Position numbers and translations under genes: made by a program. A DNA stretch of 64,000 bases. Origin: an uncultured Saprospiraceae bacterium (GTDB taxonomy: Bacteria; Bacteroidota; Bacteroidia; Chitinophagales; Saprospiraceae). A model generated the notes under the pieces. It saw only the letters and a list, made by a program, of their open reading frames with translations. It was not told the DNA's origin and searched no databases. The stretch lies in assembly GCA_937969415.1 (NCBI GenBank), contig CALBWK010000063.1:1-64000 (forward strand). The letters run 5' to 3'. This document shows, in pieces, positions 40,386 through 50,473 of the stretch (the stretch's first letter is position 1; each line of letters begins with the position of its first letter).

Positions 40386-41987
40386 TTACTGAATCTGACC
40401 ATTGACTACTGTCACAATTTTTGCATCTGGATAAGCCAATTTTACAGCAGTGTTATAATATTTATTGACAGCTGACAGCTCTTCGAAGTTACCGATTAAG
40501 TAATGGTAATGATCGTCTTTCTTTATTTCTTCCAATTTGGAGTGCCTCTTGAAGAGAACATCGTCCTTTTCTAATTGAGATGCCGCTGTATATATAATAA
40601 CTTTATAGACTCCTGCTTCTTCTAATGATTCAGCCGCCATACCAGAGTCAACAGTCGCATCTGGCTCTTCCATCTCACTTTGTGAAGTAATATTTGTTTG
40701 CGGGCCTTCAGATTGAATTGGGTTTTCTAACTCCTCAGTATTAATAGATGGTTCTGGCAGTTCTTCATTTTGTTCTACGGGCATTTTTGCCTTAGCCTTA
40801 GCTAATGAGTCCATATTCATACTCCCTTCCTCGTCAGACACCATCACTTGTCCTCCAAATTGAATTTCATCTAGCAATGCCTCTGACTGTTCTAACTGCT
40901 TGATATGTGCAAGGGTTTTGATTGTAGCAGGAACATCAGCAATGCCGAGTACTTTGAGTTCAGTACGTCTATTGATGCTGTGCTCTCTCTCTGTACATTC
41001 TACATTTCCTTTACATTTATTGAGCAACTTATCCTCACCATAACCTCTAGAGACGAGCCTTGTTCTGTCTACTCCGTGATCAACTAAGAAGGTAACAACA
41101 TTCTCCGCTCTCTCTTGAGACAAGAAAAAATTTCTTTCGTGAGATCCACGGCTATCTGTATGAGACCCTATCTCAACTGTCAAGTCTGGATTATCTGACA
41201 TCAAGGTTGCTAGGGCTTTGAGACCATCTTCGTCTCTTCTGTCTAACTCCGCACTTCCATACTCATATAAGATATTAGAAATAGGAATGGTTTTCCCTTC
41301 ATAGATTCTTTCCATCTCTACATTGGCCAACAATACACCCATCTGATTACCTTCACTCAAGTTATCTGATACCCCAGGTTCTACAGATCCTATTCCTTCA
41401 AAACACAAAATACAACCTTCAACATCTACAAAAGCTTCCATCCTCTTGCTTAAAAAACCCTCCTTTCTAAGCAAAACAGTATAGTGGTTTCCTTTTATAA
41501 GCGCCACCTCAAAGTTTGGCTCAGGGTAATCAACCAAAGCTAATACCTCTTCTTTTTTAGTGTTATTGTAGACTTCTATTCTTGCCCCTTGAATGGCATT
41601 AACAGGAATTGTATCTGAATCTCGACTTTCGGCGAGAGTGATTTCAAACATATAACCAGGGGCTCGTTTCATTTCTAATTTGACGAAGAGCTTATCTCCA
41701 GCACCTTTTCCTTCATTAGAAACATTTGACAATTTTTCTTCAAACATGTCCTTATAGGTACGCAAGACATATTTGTCTTTGACAGGTACCTCTGCGACAA
41801 AGTGTCCTGTCACATCTGAAAAAACTGTCTCTAATAAGTTGTCTTGATTATCAAAGATTTCAACTTGGACCACATTTAGAAAACCTCTATTTCCTGACTG
41901 AAAAACATAACCATCTATAGTAAGATTCTGGCCATTCAAGCATAAAGCCACAAAGCCAAAAGCGACTAGACATATCAATTTCTTCAT
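40386..41987 (-). CDS. OmpA family outer membrane protein with peptidoglycan-associated domain
   Basis: ISNILYEYGSAELDRRDEDGLKALATLMSDNPDLTVEIGSHTDSRGSHERNFFLSQERAENVVTFLVDHGVDRTRLVSRGYGE. Confidence 0.93.
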   Translation of the reverse strand: MKKLICLVAFGFVALCLNGQNLTIDGYVFQSGNRGFLNVVQVEIFDNQDNLLETVFSDVTGHFVAEVPVKDKYVLRTYKDMFEEKLSNVSNEGKGAGDKLFVKLEMKRAPGYMFEITLAESRDSDTIPVNAIQGARIEVYNNTKKEEVLALVDYPEPNFEVALIKGNHYTVLLRKEGFLSKRMEAFVDVEGCILCFEGIGSVEPGVSDNLSEGNQMGVLLANVEMERIYEGKTIPISNILYEYGSAELDRRDEDGLKALATLMSDNPDLTVEIGSHTDSRGSHERNFFLSQERAENVVTFLVDHGVDRTRLVSRGYGEDKLLNKCKGNVECTEREHSINRRTELKVLGIADVPATIKTLAHIKQLEQSEALLDEIQFGGQVMVSDEEGSMNMDSLAKAKAKMPVEQNEELPEPSINTEELENPIQSEGPQTNITSQSEMEEPDATVDSGMAAESLEEAGVYKVIIYTAASQLEKDDVLFKRHSKLEEIKKDDHYHYLIGNFEELSAVNKYYNTAVKLAYPDAKIVTVVNGQIQ

Positions 41988-42081
41988 TTTCCGCTACTGT
42001 TAGGTTTTTTGTTGTAAAGTCTCGTATTATACCCACTTTTTGACTACTGATGTGTTAAAAAGTCTCTAAAATCTACTAGAA

Positions 42082-43011
42082 ATGAAGATAATTTTCATGG
42101 GAACGCCAGAATTTGCTGTCCCGTCTCTTGATATACTCTATCAATCAGGATACAATATCGTCGGTGTTATCACCTCTGTGGACAAATATGGAGGCAGAGG
42201 AAGAAAGACTTTACTTGAGTCTTCAGTAAAAAAGTATGCCCAGTCTAAAGGGCTGAAAATACTGCAACCCAATAATCTTAAATCTCCGACATTTCAAAAT
42301 GAATTAATGTCGTTAGGGGCTGATCTTCAGATAGTTGTGGCTTTCAGGATGCTACCTGAAAGTGTATGGAATATGCCAAAACACGGCACCTATAATCTCC
42401 ATGGCTCGCTCCTACCCAAATACAGAGGCGCAGCTCCAATAAACTGGGCTATTATCAATGGAGACATTAAAACTGGTGTGACCAGCTTCAAACTGAAGCA
42501 TAAGATAGACACGGGCAGTGTTCTCTTTCAAAGAGAAATACCTATCTATAAGGATGACACAGCGGGAGACTTGCACGACAGAATGAAGTGGATCGGTGCA
42601 GATGTGATACTAGAGACTGTCAGAAGTATCGAATCTGGTAAGGAAGCTTTGTTAGAACAAAACGAAAGTGAGGTATCCCATGCTCCTAAACTCAATAAGG
42701 ATAACACTAAAATTGATTTGAGCCTACCAGGAAAGAAAATCATTAATCACATAAGAGGCTTATCACCCTATCCAACAGCCTGGCTAGACCTAGATGGAAA
42801 GTCCACCCAAATATTGAAGGCCACTTTTATTGAAGAAACTAAAACTGCGAAAGAAGGCACCATCAAAACCGATGGAAAGAAGTATCTTAAAATAGCTTGT
42901 CAAGACGGCTACTTAGATATCAAAGAAATCAAGATGAGTGGCAAGAAGAAAATGCCAATTCAGATTTTTCTAAATGGATACGCTTTTGAAAATCCTATCG
43001 AAAAAATGTAG
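42082..43011 (+). CDS. fmt: methionyl-tRNA formyltransferase
   Basis: MKIIFMGTPEFAVPSLDIL, NLHGSLLPKYRGAAPINWAIINGDIKTGVTSFKL, INHIRGLSPYPTAWLDLDG. Confidence 0.96.
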   Translation: MKIIFMGTPEFAVPSLDILYQSGYNIVGVITSVDKYGGRGRKTLLESSVKKYAQSKGLKILQPNNLKSPTFQNELMSLGADLQIVVAFRMLPESVWNMPKHGTYNLHGSLLPKYRGAAPINWAIINGDIKTGVTSFKLKHKIDTGSVLFQREIPIYKDDTAGDLHDRMKWIGADVILETVRSIESGKEALLEQNESEVSHAPKLNKDNTKIDLSLPGKKIINHIRGLSPYPTAWLDLDGKSTQILKATFIEETKTAKEGTIKTDGKKYLKIACQDGYLDIKEIKMSGKKKMPIQIFLNGYAFENPIEKM

Positions 43012-43204
43012 GGATAACAATCTCCTTCACCAGCTCCGCCAACTGGGTAAAAAACTTAAACTTAGTTGTGATGTCTGAAGGTTGTAAATCTGCCACTAAA
43101 GGAGCTTGGTTGTACATCTCTACGTTATCTACAGAAACTGTAGATACAATCGTAGCGCAAATAAGAGCACAAACAAGTAGATTTTGAATCTTTTTCTTGG
43201 TCAT
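42995..43204 (-). CDS. small putative exported protein of unknown function
   Basis: MTKKKIQNLLVCALICATIVSTVSVDNVEMYNQAPLVADLQPSD...; signal-peptide-like N-terminus; 17-nt tail-to-tail overlap with fmt. Confidence 0.5.
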   Translation of the reverse strand: MTKKKIQNLLVCALICATIVSTVSVDNVEMYNQAPLVADLQPSDITTKFKFFTQLAELVKEIVIPTFFR

Positions 43205-43296
43205 GATAGGAGTAAGTTATTCGTTCTAAAGGTAACAACGTTAATATTCCTTTAATAGTTACACAAACTGATACTTTCGACAAAAAAAATCGTCCA

Positions 43297-44724
43297 TCAC
43301 ATTTTGACTACCCTATGGCAATAGGTCTTAAGTAGCCCCGCATCGTGAGATATCATTATGATACTCAGGGATTTATGAGCTACTAAGCTCCTTAATAAGG
43401 ACGCAATATCGGCTTGGACAGCAAAATCTAGAGCAGAAAATATTTCATCGCAAATAAGCAAATCAACATTCATAAGGAGCGATTTAGCAATAAGCACCCT
43501 CTGCCGTTGACCACCGGAGAGCTGCTTAGGGAGACGAGAGAGCAAGGATTTATCCAATTGCACGGCATACATCACTTCTTCGACTCTTGAGACATCATAG
43601 GCTATCTTACGGACAAAGAATACATCTTCAAAATGAGCTCTCACAGACCTCTGTGGCGGCATTCTACTTAGTGGGTCTTGCGGTATCAACTGTACCTTCG
43701 TAAAATATTGGTGGCGATCTGATTTACTTAATTCCGATATATCTTGGCCTTTATATCTAATATGTCCCGAGTCAGGAGATTCCATACCGGCAAGAAGTCG
43801 AGCCAAAGTAGATTTACCCACACCTGATGGCCCTTGGATTCCTAATATCTCCCCTAGATGAAGTTGTAAGTTATAGCCATCGATGATCTTAATCAGCTTA
43901 TTGGATGAGAACAAGCCTTGCTTGGCATAAGATTTTCTGAGGTTGGATACCTCTAAGATAACTGGACCTGCATCAGTCAGATCAGCAGATAAAGAATCGT
44001 TATGTGCTTGAAAATCTGGTTTCTCAATCAATTGACCTTGGTCAAGAAATAGGACTCTATCAGCTAGTTTTTCTATAAGTTGTAGATCATGACTCACTAA
44101 GAGTAGCCCGATCTCGTACTTGGAAACAAGACTGATAAGTAGCTGTGATAACTCTTCCTTTAGCTCGCCATCAACAGCGGAAAAAGGTTCGTCTGCGAGT
44201 ATCAATTGAGGTTTATTAACTAGTGCAAGTGCAATTAATACACGCTGAACCTGACCACCTGAAAGGTTAAATGGGTAGGCATTTATATATTTCATAGGAG
44301 GCGTCAAACCGACTGAAGCGAGCAAATTTTCAATCTTAGAAGTATTAGGATTTTCCATTTTTTCCGAAAGAATAGAAGAAACAGTTTGACGAGGATTGAG
44401 CAAATCCGAAGACTGCTGAAACACAATGCCTATGTGTTTTTTCCATAGATTTCTACAGTCTTGCATTTCTGTAAGCAGATGCGGCTTATCATCAATGAGC
44501 AGTCTGATAATACCAGTTTCCTCAACAGGTTGTTTCTGATGCAATAATCTAGCTATAGCAGAGATTGTCATAGACTTTCCACTGCCAGAAGGGCCTACTA
44601 ATCCAACAACCTCTCCTGCATCCAGCAAGAGCGAGAGTTCTACTAAAAGCGGCAAGGGTCTTTCTTGTCTAATTAAGCTCAGACTATAAGACTCCAATTC
44701 TAGAAGACGTTTTGCCATATGCAC
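43297..44724 (-). CDS. fused dual ABC transporter ATP-binding protein (Dpp/Opp/Nik-type)
   Basis: Two NBDs: GPSGSGKSMTI with NLSGGQVQRVLIALAL; GPSGVGKSTLARLLAG with QLSGGQRQRVLIAKSL. Confidence 0.93.
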   Translation of the reverse strand: MHMAKRLLELESYSLSLIRQERPLPLLVELSLLLDAGEVVGLVGPSGSGKSMTISAIARLLHQKQPVEETGIIRLLIDDKPHLLTEMQDCRNLWKKHIGIVFQQSSDLLNPRQTVSSILSEKMENPNTSKIENLLASVGLTPPMKYINAYPFNLSGGQVQRVLIALALVNKPQLILADEPFSAVDGELKEELSQLLISLVSKYEIGLLLVSHDLQLIEKLADRVLFLDQGQLIEKPDFQAHNDSLSADLTDAGPVILEVSNLRKSYAKQGLFSSNKLIKIIDGYNLQLHLGEILGIQGPSGVGKSTLARLLAGMESPDSGHIRYKGQDISELSKSDRHQYFTKVQLIPQDPLSRMPPQRSVRAHFEDVFFVRKIAYDVSRVEEVMYAVQLDKSLLSRLPKQLSGGQRQRVLIAKSLLMNVDLLICDEIFSALDFAVQADIASLLRSLVAHKSLSIIMISHDAGLLKTYCHRVVKM

Positions 44725-44877
44725 TAAGCTAATATATTAAGTCACTGTCTTTAATGGAAAAGAACGAAATTTGCACTGTTCTTAGCAATAAGACTTAATG
44801 ATTCCTTAATTTTTCCAAGATAAAAAGTCAACCACACCTCATTACCCGTTTATAGGGTAACGTTAATCAACTTACAT

Positions 44878-47800
44878 ATGAAGATAATATTCAAAATACT
44901 CCTTTGGCTATTGATAGGCTTAATTGTAGCACTAGCTCTAGTACCATTTATATTCAAAGGACAGCTATTATCTGCGATAAAAGACACCCTAAATGAAGAG
45001 CTCTACGCAGAAGTGGATTTTGAAGATGTGGACCTTTCACTATTCAAGGCCTTTCCAGCAGTATCATTTGGGATAGATAAGATGTCGGTAAAAGGGGTCG
45101 AGCAATTTGCAGGTAAGACACTTTTTACTGCAGATAATATTAGCGTGACTACAGACTTCAAATCATTAATCAAAAGCAAAGAAGGGATAAATGTCAAAAG
45201 CATTACTGTAGACAAGCCTCAGATCAATATAATTGTCAATAAAGATGGTAGTAATAACTATGATATCGTAAAAGATAAAACCGATAGCGAATCTAGCGGC
45301 GATACATTTGGACAAATTGAGAAATATGAAATTAAGAATGGAGATATCAGCTATGTAGATAACACATCTGGCTTAAAGGCAGTTATCACAGATCTCAACC
45401 ACCAAGGGAGTGGCAACTTCAAGAATGTAATCTTTGATCTAGAAACAAAAACCCAGATAGGTGCACTATCCTTCACGGCTCAAGGCATACCTTACCTGAA
45501 CAAGGCACGAGTTGACTCTAAGTTAGACCTAGGTGTAGATTTAGATAAAGGCCAATATGTGCTCAAAGAAAACAATATCAACCTTAATGACTTGGAAATG
45601 GCGCTAACGGGTAAGGTCCAAGAACAGTCAGGTGGATACAATATGGACGTGGCGGTCTCTGCACCTAATAACTCGGTCAGTTCAATCCTCTCTCTAGTGC
45701 CCAGTGCATACAAAGGAGAATTTCAAGACATAAGTTCTACCGGTAATTCATTTCTTGAGGGGACGATAAAGGGTCTCTACACGAACAACCCGATAAACTA
45801 TCCTAAAATAAATCTAAAAGCAAATATTGATAATGGTACAATAAAATATCCCAACCTACCACTCCCGATAAAAGACATCAATCTAGATGTAGTTATCGCC
45901 TCTGCACAATCCAACTGGAGTGATCTAACTATTGACCTAAGTCAACTTACCTTTCTTATCAATGAAGATAGAGTGTCCGGTCAAATGAAAATCAGCAATG
46001 CCTTTGATAATCCTAATGTCGCAGGTCTTATGAATGGATCTCTTAATCTACCCAACCTTGCAAAAGCCTTCCCTATCAAAGATATGTCCCTTAATGAAGG
46101 CGACCTTAAGATCAACATGACTGTGAATGCAAACTCAAATGATATTCTCAATAAAAACTATAGAGCAATGGAGTTGTCTGGAGATATCAAAGCTGACAAC
46201 ATAGATCTTCAATATGCTCAGTGGCCACTCCAAATAAAAGAAAGTACGGCCAAGCTTAACCCTCAGCAAATATCGAGTTCTGTTGTAGATATGAAAGTTG
46301 GTAATTCAGACTTTAATGGCACGGTCAATATTGAAGACCCACTAGCTTTTATACAAGACTCTACTATCTCAGTACAGACACAGATAGACTTAACCTCAAA
46401 TAATCTTGACGTTGACGAACTTATGTCATTAAGCGAAAAGACGAGCACTTCTGAATCAACTACTGAATCAGCAGTCCCCAACCTATACAATGCCTATAAT
46501 GTAGCAGGGTCCTACAAAGCAAAAAAAGTGAAGTACGAGAGTTATGACTTGAGTCAACTAAGTACAGTATTCACTTATGGTGATGATGCCATAGACCTTT
46601 CAAAAACAAACATAATTCTTGATAAATCCAAAATGAAGATTAGGGGTCAAGCCACTAATATTATGGACTACGTCACACTGAATGAAAAAATAAAAGGGAA
46701 ATTCTTTTTTGAAGCTGACAAACTCAATCTAGATGACTACCTCAGCGAAGAAGAAGGAACTACAGCTGAGTCAGGAGTATTTGTTGTTGACAAGAATATG
46801 GAATTGACTATCTACCCAGAAGTTGGTCAGCTAACTTATGGCCAATACATACTTAATGATCTCGAAGGAAAAATAGAATTAGTAGATGGTATTGCACAAC
46901 TCAAAGAAGGTACGACGAAGACTCTTGGAGGAAGGATAAACATAGACGGCGTATACGATACCTCAGATCCAAGTCAACCTGCATTTGATTTACGTTATAA
47001 ATTAGATCAGTTATCGTATCAAAAATTATTTGAAATATCAGAATCCTTCAAGAAACTAGCACCAATAGCTCAATATATAGATGGAGCTTTCAATTCCACG
47101 ATGGTAATGGCTGGCCCCCTCACTAAAGATATGTTGCCCGACCTTACCAAAGTAACTGCATCAGGCTTTCTAGAAACTCTACAAGGCAACATACAAGGCT
47201 TTGAACCAGTAGAGAGGATTGGCAATGCTATCGGTGTGGAAAAACTAAAATCCTGGACTCTAAAAGGGACCAAGAATTGGTTTGATGTTCATGATGGCTT
47301 TGTAATTCTAAAACCGCATGATCACCAGATAGACGATATGATCTTTACTGTTGCAGGTAATCATGGGATAGATCAGACATTGGACTATACGATTAATGCA
47401 AAGATCCCAAGAGACAAACTAAGAAAAGATAAACTAGGAAAGAACCTAGAATTTGGAATGGACTATCTTGAAAAGGAAGCCACCTCACGTGGTATAAATA
47501 TTGATCTCGGTGAAATGATTTATCTGGATATCTTCTTGACTGGCACACTCAAGTCTCCGAAAATTAAAGTTATACCTGTTGGCTCAGGTGGCAAGACGCT
47601 TAATGAAGTTGTCAAAGATGAAATCACAAAACAAATTGATGTATTAAAAGATACCGTAAGAACAGAACTTGAGAACAAGACAGAGATTCTAAAAGACACC
47701 GTCACTAAAGTAATCGTCAGCAAAACTGATACAATTAAAAAGCAAGCAGAAGAGAGGGTGAAGGTAGAAGTGGACAAACAAAAAGACAAGCTTAAAGACG

Positions 47801-47976
47801 CCTTCAAAGACAAACTAGACACAACTGTCACCAAGGTGCTTACAGATTCTTTAGAAGGAAAAGTTCTCGACAGAGCTAAGGATGTACTGGGTGAAGACTC
47901 TAAAGAGACGGTAGATGACCTAAAGGACAAAATTAAAGATTGGAATCCATTTAAAAAGAAGAAGGGCGGCAATTGA
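44878..47976 (+). CDS. AsmA-like family protein with charged coiled-coil-like C-terminal tail
   Basis: MKIIFKILLWLLIGLIVALALVPFIFKGQLLSAIKDTLNEELYAEVDFEDVDLSLFKAFPAVSFGIDKMSVKG (AsmA N-terminus); about 150-aa Lys/Glu/Asp/Thr-rich tail. Confidence 0.92.
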   Translation: MKIIFKILLWLLIGLIVALALVPFIFKGQLLSAIKDTLNEELYAEVDFEDVDLSLFKAFPAVSFGIDKMSVKGVEQFAGKTLFTADNISVTTDFKSLIKSKEGINVKSITVDKPQINIIVNKDGSNNYDIVKDKTDSESSGDTFGQIEKYEIKNGDISYVDNTSGLKAVITDLNHQGSGNFKNVIFDLETKTQIGALSFTAQGIPYLNKARVDSKLDLGVDLDKGQYVLKENNINLNDLEMALTGKVQEQSGGYNMDVAVSAPNNSVSSILSLVPSAYKGEFQDISSTGNSFLEGTIKGLYTNNPINYPKINLKANIDNGTIKYPNLPLPIKDINLDVVIASAQSNWSDLTIDLSQLTFLINEDRVSGQMKISNAFDNPNVAGLMNGSLNLPNLAKAFPIKDMSLNEGDLKINMTVNANSNDILNKNYRAMELSGDIKADNIDLQYAQWPLQIKESTAKLNPQQISSSVVDMKVGNSDFNGTVNIEDPLAFIQDSTISVQTQIDLTSNNLDVDELMSLSEKTSTSESTTESAVPNLYNAYNVAGSYKAKKVKYESYDLSQLSTVFTYGDDAIDLSKTNIILDKSKMKIRGQATNIMDYVTLNEKIKGKFFFEADKLNLDDYLSEEEGTTAESGVFVVDKNMELTIYPEVGQLTYGQYILNDLEGKIELVDGIAQLKEGTTKTLGGRINIDGVYDTSDPSQPAFDLRYKLDQLSYQKLFEISESFKKLAPIAQYIDGAFNSTMVMAGPLTKDMLPDLTKVTASGFLETLQGNIQGFEPVERIGNAIGVEKLKSWTLKGTKNWFDVHDGFVILKPHDHQIDDMIFTVAGNHGIDQTLDYTINAKIPRDKLRKDKLGKNLEFGMDYLEKEATSRGINIDLGEMIYLDIFLTGTLKSPKIKVIPVGSGGKTLNEVVKDEITKQIDVLKDTVRTELENKTEILKDTVTKVIVSKTDTIKKQAEERVKVEVDKQKDKLKDAFKDKLDTTVTKVLTDSLEGKVLDRAKDVLGEDSKETVDDLKDKIKDWNPFKKKKGGN

Positions 47977-49283
47977 GAATAGGTAAAGCCATAAAATGGG
48001 TTGGTATTCTATTAGTCTTAGGCCTAATTATAGCTGCCTACCTTGTGTATCCAAAACTTGAAATAGTAACTGGGTATTCCTCAAAGAAAGCCTGCTCTTG
48101 TCTCTTTGTTGGAAAGCATTCTGTAGAGCAGATAGAATCTTATGATCTAGAAGCCTTTCCATTATCTCTTGCAAGTCTTAATATAGACCCAAATAAACAT
48201 GAAGTAACTGCCTCTGTTCTAGGTCTCCAAAAGAAAACTGCCAAACTGCGTAAAGGCCTTGGCTGCGCCTTGATACAAGGAGAGGATGACTTTCACATAG
48301 AAAGAGTATCAGCCACAGACGGTAAGCCTCTAAGCACTAACAATACCTATCCCCCCTTACAAAAACATTCCAAATCAATAGACAGAGCCTTTGACCGTTA
48401 TGGAGAATGGGAGCAAAAAACTTTTGCAATGGTCATCATAAAGGACGGCCAAGTTGTAGAAGAAAGATATCAAGCTGGATATACTGCCGACACAAAACTC
48501 CTCGGCTGGTCGATGACTAAAAGTGTAGCTAATCTTGTGGTAGGTGCAATGATTAAAGAAGGGCGGCTTACGCTTGACAAAGACCTTCTCTACCCTGCTT
48601 GGGAAAATGACCAGAGATCTAAGGTAAATCTTGCCCACCTCCTCAAAATGAATTCAGGACTCGAATGGACTGAGCAATATGGCAGTGTCAGTGACATCAC
48701 TCAAGGGCTATTTCTAGAAGAAGATTTCATCTCTTATGTCAGATCTAAACCAGCAGAAGCTCATCCAGGAAAGGAGTGGGAATATGCATCAGGTACAACG
48801 AATCTCATAAGCGGAATTATAAGGAGGCAGTTTGAATCCTATCAAGATTACCTAGATTATCCTCACAACAAAATATTCAAAACCTTAGAGTTAGATAATC
48901 CTGTGATAGAAACAGATGAAGCAGGACACTACATCTACTCATCATTCATGTGGGCTACTGCAAGAGACTGGGGAAAACTAGGCCAACTCTATCTTAACAA
49001 AGGCAACTGGAAAGGCAAACAACTTATAGACACCAGTTATATAGAATGGTCAGTAGAACCTCACTCAGCCAGCACTGGATATGGTGCACATATTTGGCTC
49101 AACACTGAACAATCCGAATACCCCTCTGCTCCTTCTTCTATGTACTGGTTTAGCGGTTATGAAGGGCAGTACGTTTTTATTATTCCTGATTACGAGCTTA
49201 TAGTTGTAAGGCTAGGGCTGAGCAAAGGACCACCTTTCGATATGAATGCTGTTCTGGCCGACATTATCAAAAACTATAAATAA
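47973..49283 (+). CDS. serine hydrolase, beta-lactamase-related (TTG start, 4-nt overlap with the AsmA gene)
   Basis: LLGWSMTKSVANLVVGAMIKEGRLTLDKDL (SxxK), HLLKMNSGLEWTEQYG, WFSGYEGQYVFIIPDYELIVVRLG. Confidence 0.92.
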   Translation: MRIGKAIKWVGILLVLGLIIAAYLVYPKLEIVTGYSSKKACSCLFVGKHSVEQIESYDLEAFPLSLASLNIDPNKHEVTASVLGLQKKTAKLRKGLGCALIQGEDDFHIERVSATDGKPLSTNNTYPPLQKHSKSIDRAFDRYGEWEQKTFAMVIIKDGQVVEERYQAGYTADTKLLGWSMTKSVANLVVGAMIKEGRLTLDKDLLYPAWENDQRSKVNLAHLLKMNSGLEWTEQYGSVSDITQGLFLEEDFISYVRSKPAEAHPGKEWEYASGTTNLISGIIRRQFESYQDYLDYPHNKIFKTLELDNPVIETDEAGHYIYSSFMWATARDWGKLGQLYLNKGNWKGKQLIDTSYIEWSVEPHSASTGYGAHIWLNTEQSEYPSAPSSMYWFSGYEGQYVFIIPDYELIVVRLGLSKGPPFDMNAVLADIIKNYK

Positions 49284-49290
49284 AATACAC

Positions 49291-50469
49291 CTAGAGATTG
49301 TAGCAACCTTCTCCAGGCTCTCCAATCAAGTATTTTAAACCAATTGTACCCCAAATTGGATTTCGAGAGATAATATCATTTTTGAACCCAGCGGAACGTC
49401 TTGAGATACTATACGTAATTTCTATCTTTTTAAGAAGTTGCAACTTTACACCAATATGACCTTCCCACTGGAACTTCCTCATTTCAGAAAAGCTTATAAA
49501 ATGTCCAGCACTTCTCGAGTATAGCCCATTGAGATGAGCATCATACAACACCGCCCTTACTGAAGCCCCTCCTGTTATAGACAAGCCAATACTCTCGTTA
49601 TTGACGACTGCTAGACTAGGATTATTAGTGTCCGTGTATCCCATATTATCGACGTGCTTCTCCACATTCATCACCTTACCTATGTCTAAGCCTACACCAA
49701 TATTGGTGTAATATCCAAGATTTAATTCTGGCCTCACTTGAAAAAGAATTTTTCTAAGCGGCTGAAAGATCACAGCCTCACCAGATAAAGAATACATAAA
49801 TAAAGGAAGTGCTCGAGGAATGACTTGTCCTGTAGGATAATCTTTACTTTCATCTCTATCCCATACCACTGCTTCTGGTCTTCCATTCTTAAACCAGTTG
49901 TCTATTCCTTGTGCTAGACCAAAACTGGCAAACCCAAAAGTAAAAGAACTATTAACAGCAAGATTGTACTCGTAAGCGGAGTGCGCTAGACGTTTCTTTC
50001 CTTCTATCCTTCGTGTACTTCTGAAGCCAGTAAATGAAGAGAAGGGCCTATCCAAACTAAAATCGTAACCGGCATTTACTGCTTGGATATAAGTGCTGTC
50101 TACATCGTTGATATAAGAAGGAGAAAACCCGTTGGCTATAAAGACAAAATTATGAGAAGTTCTATCTTTAATAAAGCCACTGCGCTCTATCAACTTATCA
50201 ATTAAGAACCCATCAATTTTTCTGCGTACCCAAGGCAATCCTAAATAATTATGATCTGCCCAAGCGCCATATATACCTATCCTAAAAGCCGTAGTATAAT
50301 TACGATCAGCTACTTCACTCGTATCTCTTAGTCCATCAGCAAAACTATCGGAATCTAAGGTCAATTCAATTCCTGTTAAGTTCTCCTCTTGAGAAAACAA
50401 TGAATCCGCACTAATCCCGAAAATCAATAATGCTATAATAAAGTTAGTCATCAAGATATTTTGGTACAT
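49291..50469 (-). CDS. outer membrane protein, possibly LpxR-like (DUF2219)
   Basis: GIELTLDSDSFADGLRDTSEVADRNYTTAFRIGIYGAW resembles the LpxR opening (NDxF...DRxYTxGxR); beta-rich, C-terminal outer-membrane-protein-like pattern. Confidence 0.55.
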   Translation of the reverse strand: MYQNILMTNFIIALLIFGISADSLFSQEENLTGIELTLDSDSFADGLRDTSEVADRNYTTAFRIGIYGAWADHNYLGLPWVRRKIDGFLIDKLIERSGFIKDRTSHNFVFIANGFSPSYINDVDSTYIQAVNAGYDFSLDRPFSSFTGFRSTRRIEGKKRLAHSAYEYNLAVNSSFTFGFASFGLAQGIDNWFKNGRPEAVVWDRDESKDYPTGQVIPRALPLFMYSLSGEAVIFQPLRKILFQVRPELNLGYYTNIGVGLDIGKVMNVEKHVDNMGYTDTNNPSLAVVNNESIGLSITGGASVRAVLYDAHLNGLYSRSAGHFISFSEMRKFQWEGHIGVKLQLLKKIEITYSISRRSAGFKNDIISRNPIWGTIGLKYLIGEPGEGCYNL

Positions 50470-50473
50470 ATAA

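Noticed and set aside
47520-47972. 150-aa Ser/Leu/Thr-rich ORF antisense to the AsmA tail
   Set aside because: Artifact of the Lys/Glu/Asp-rich sense strand.
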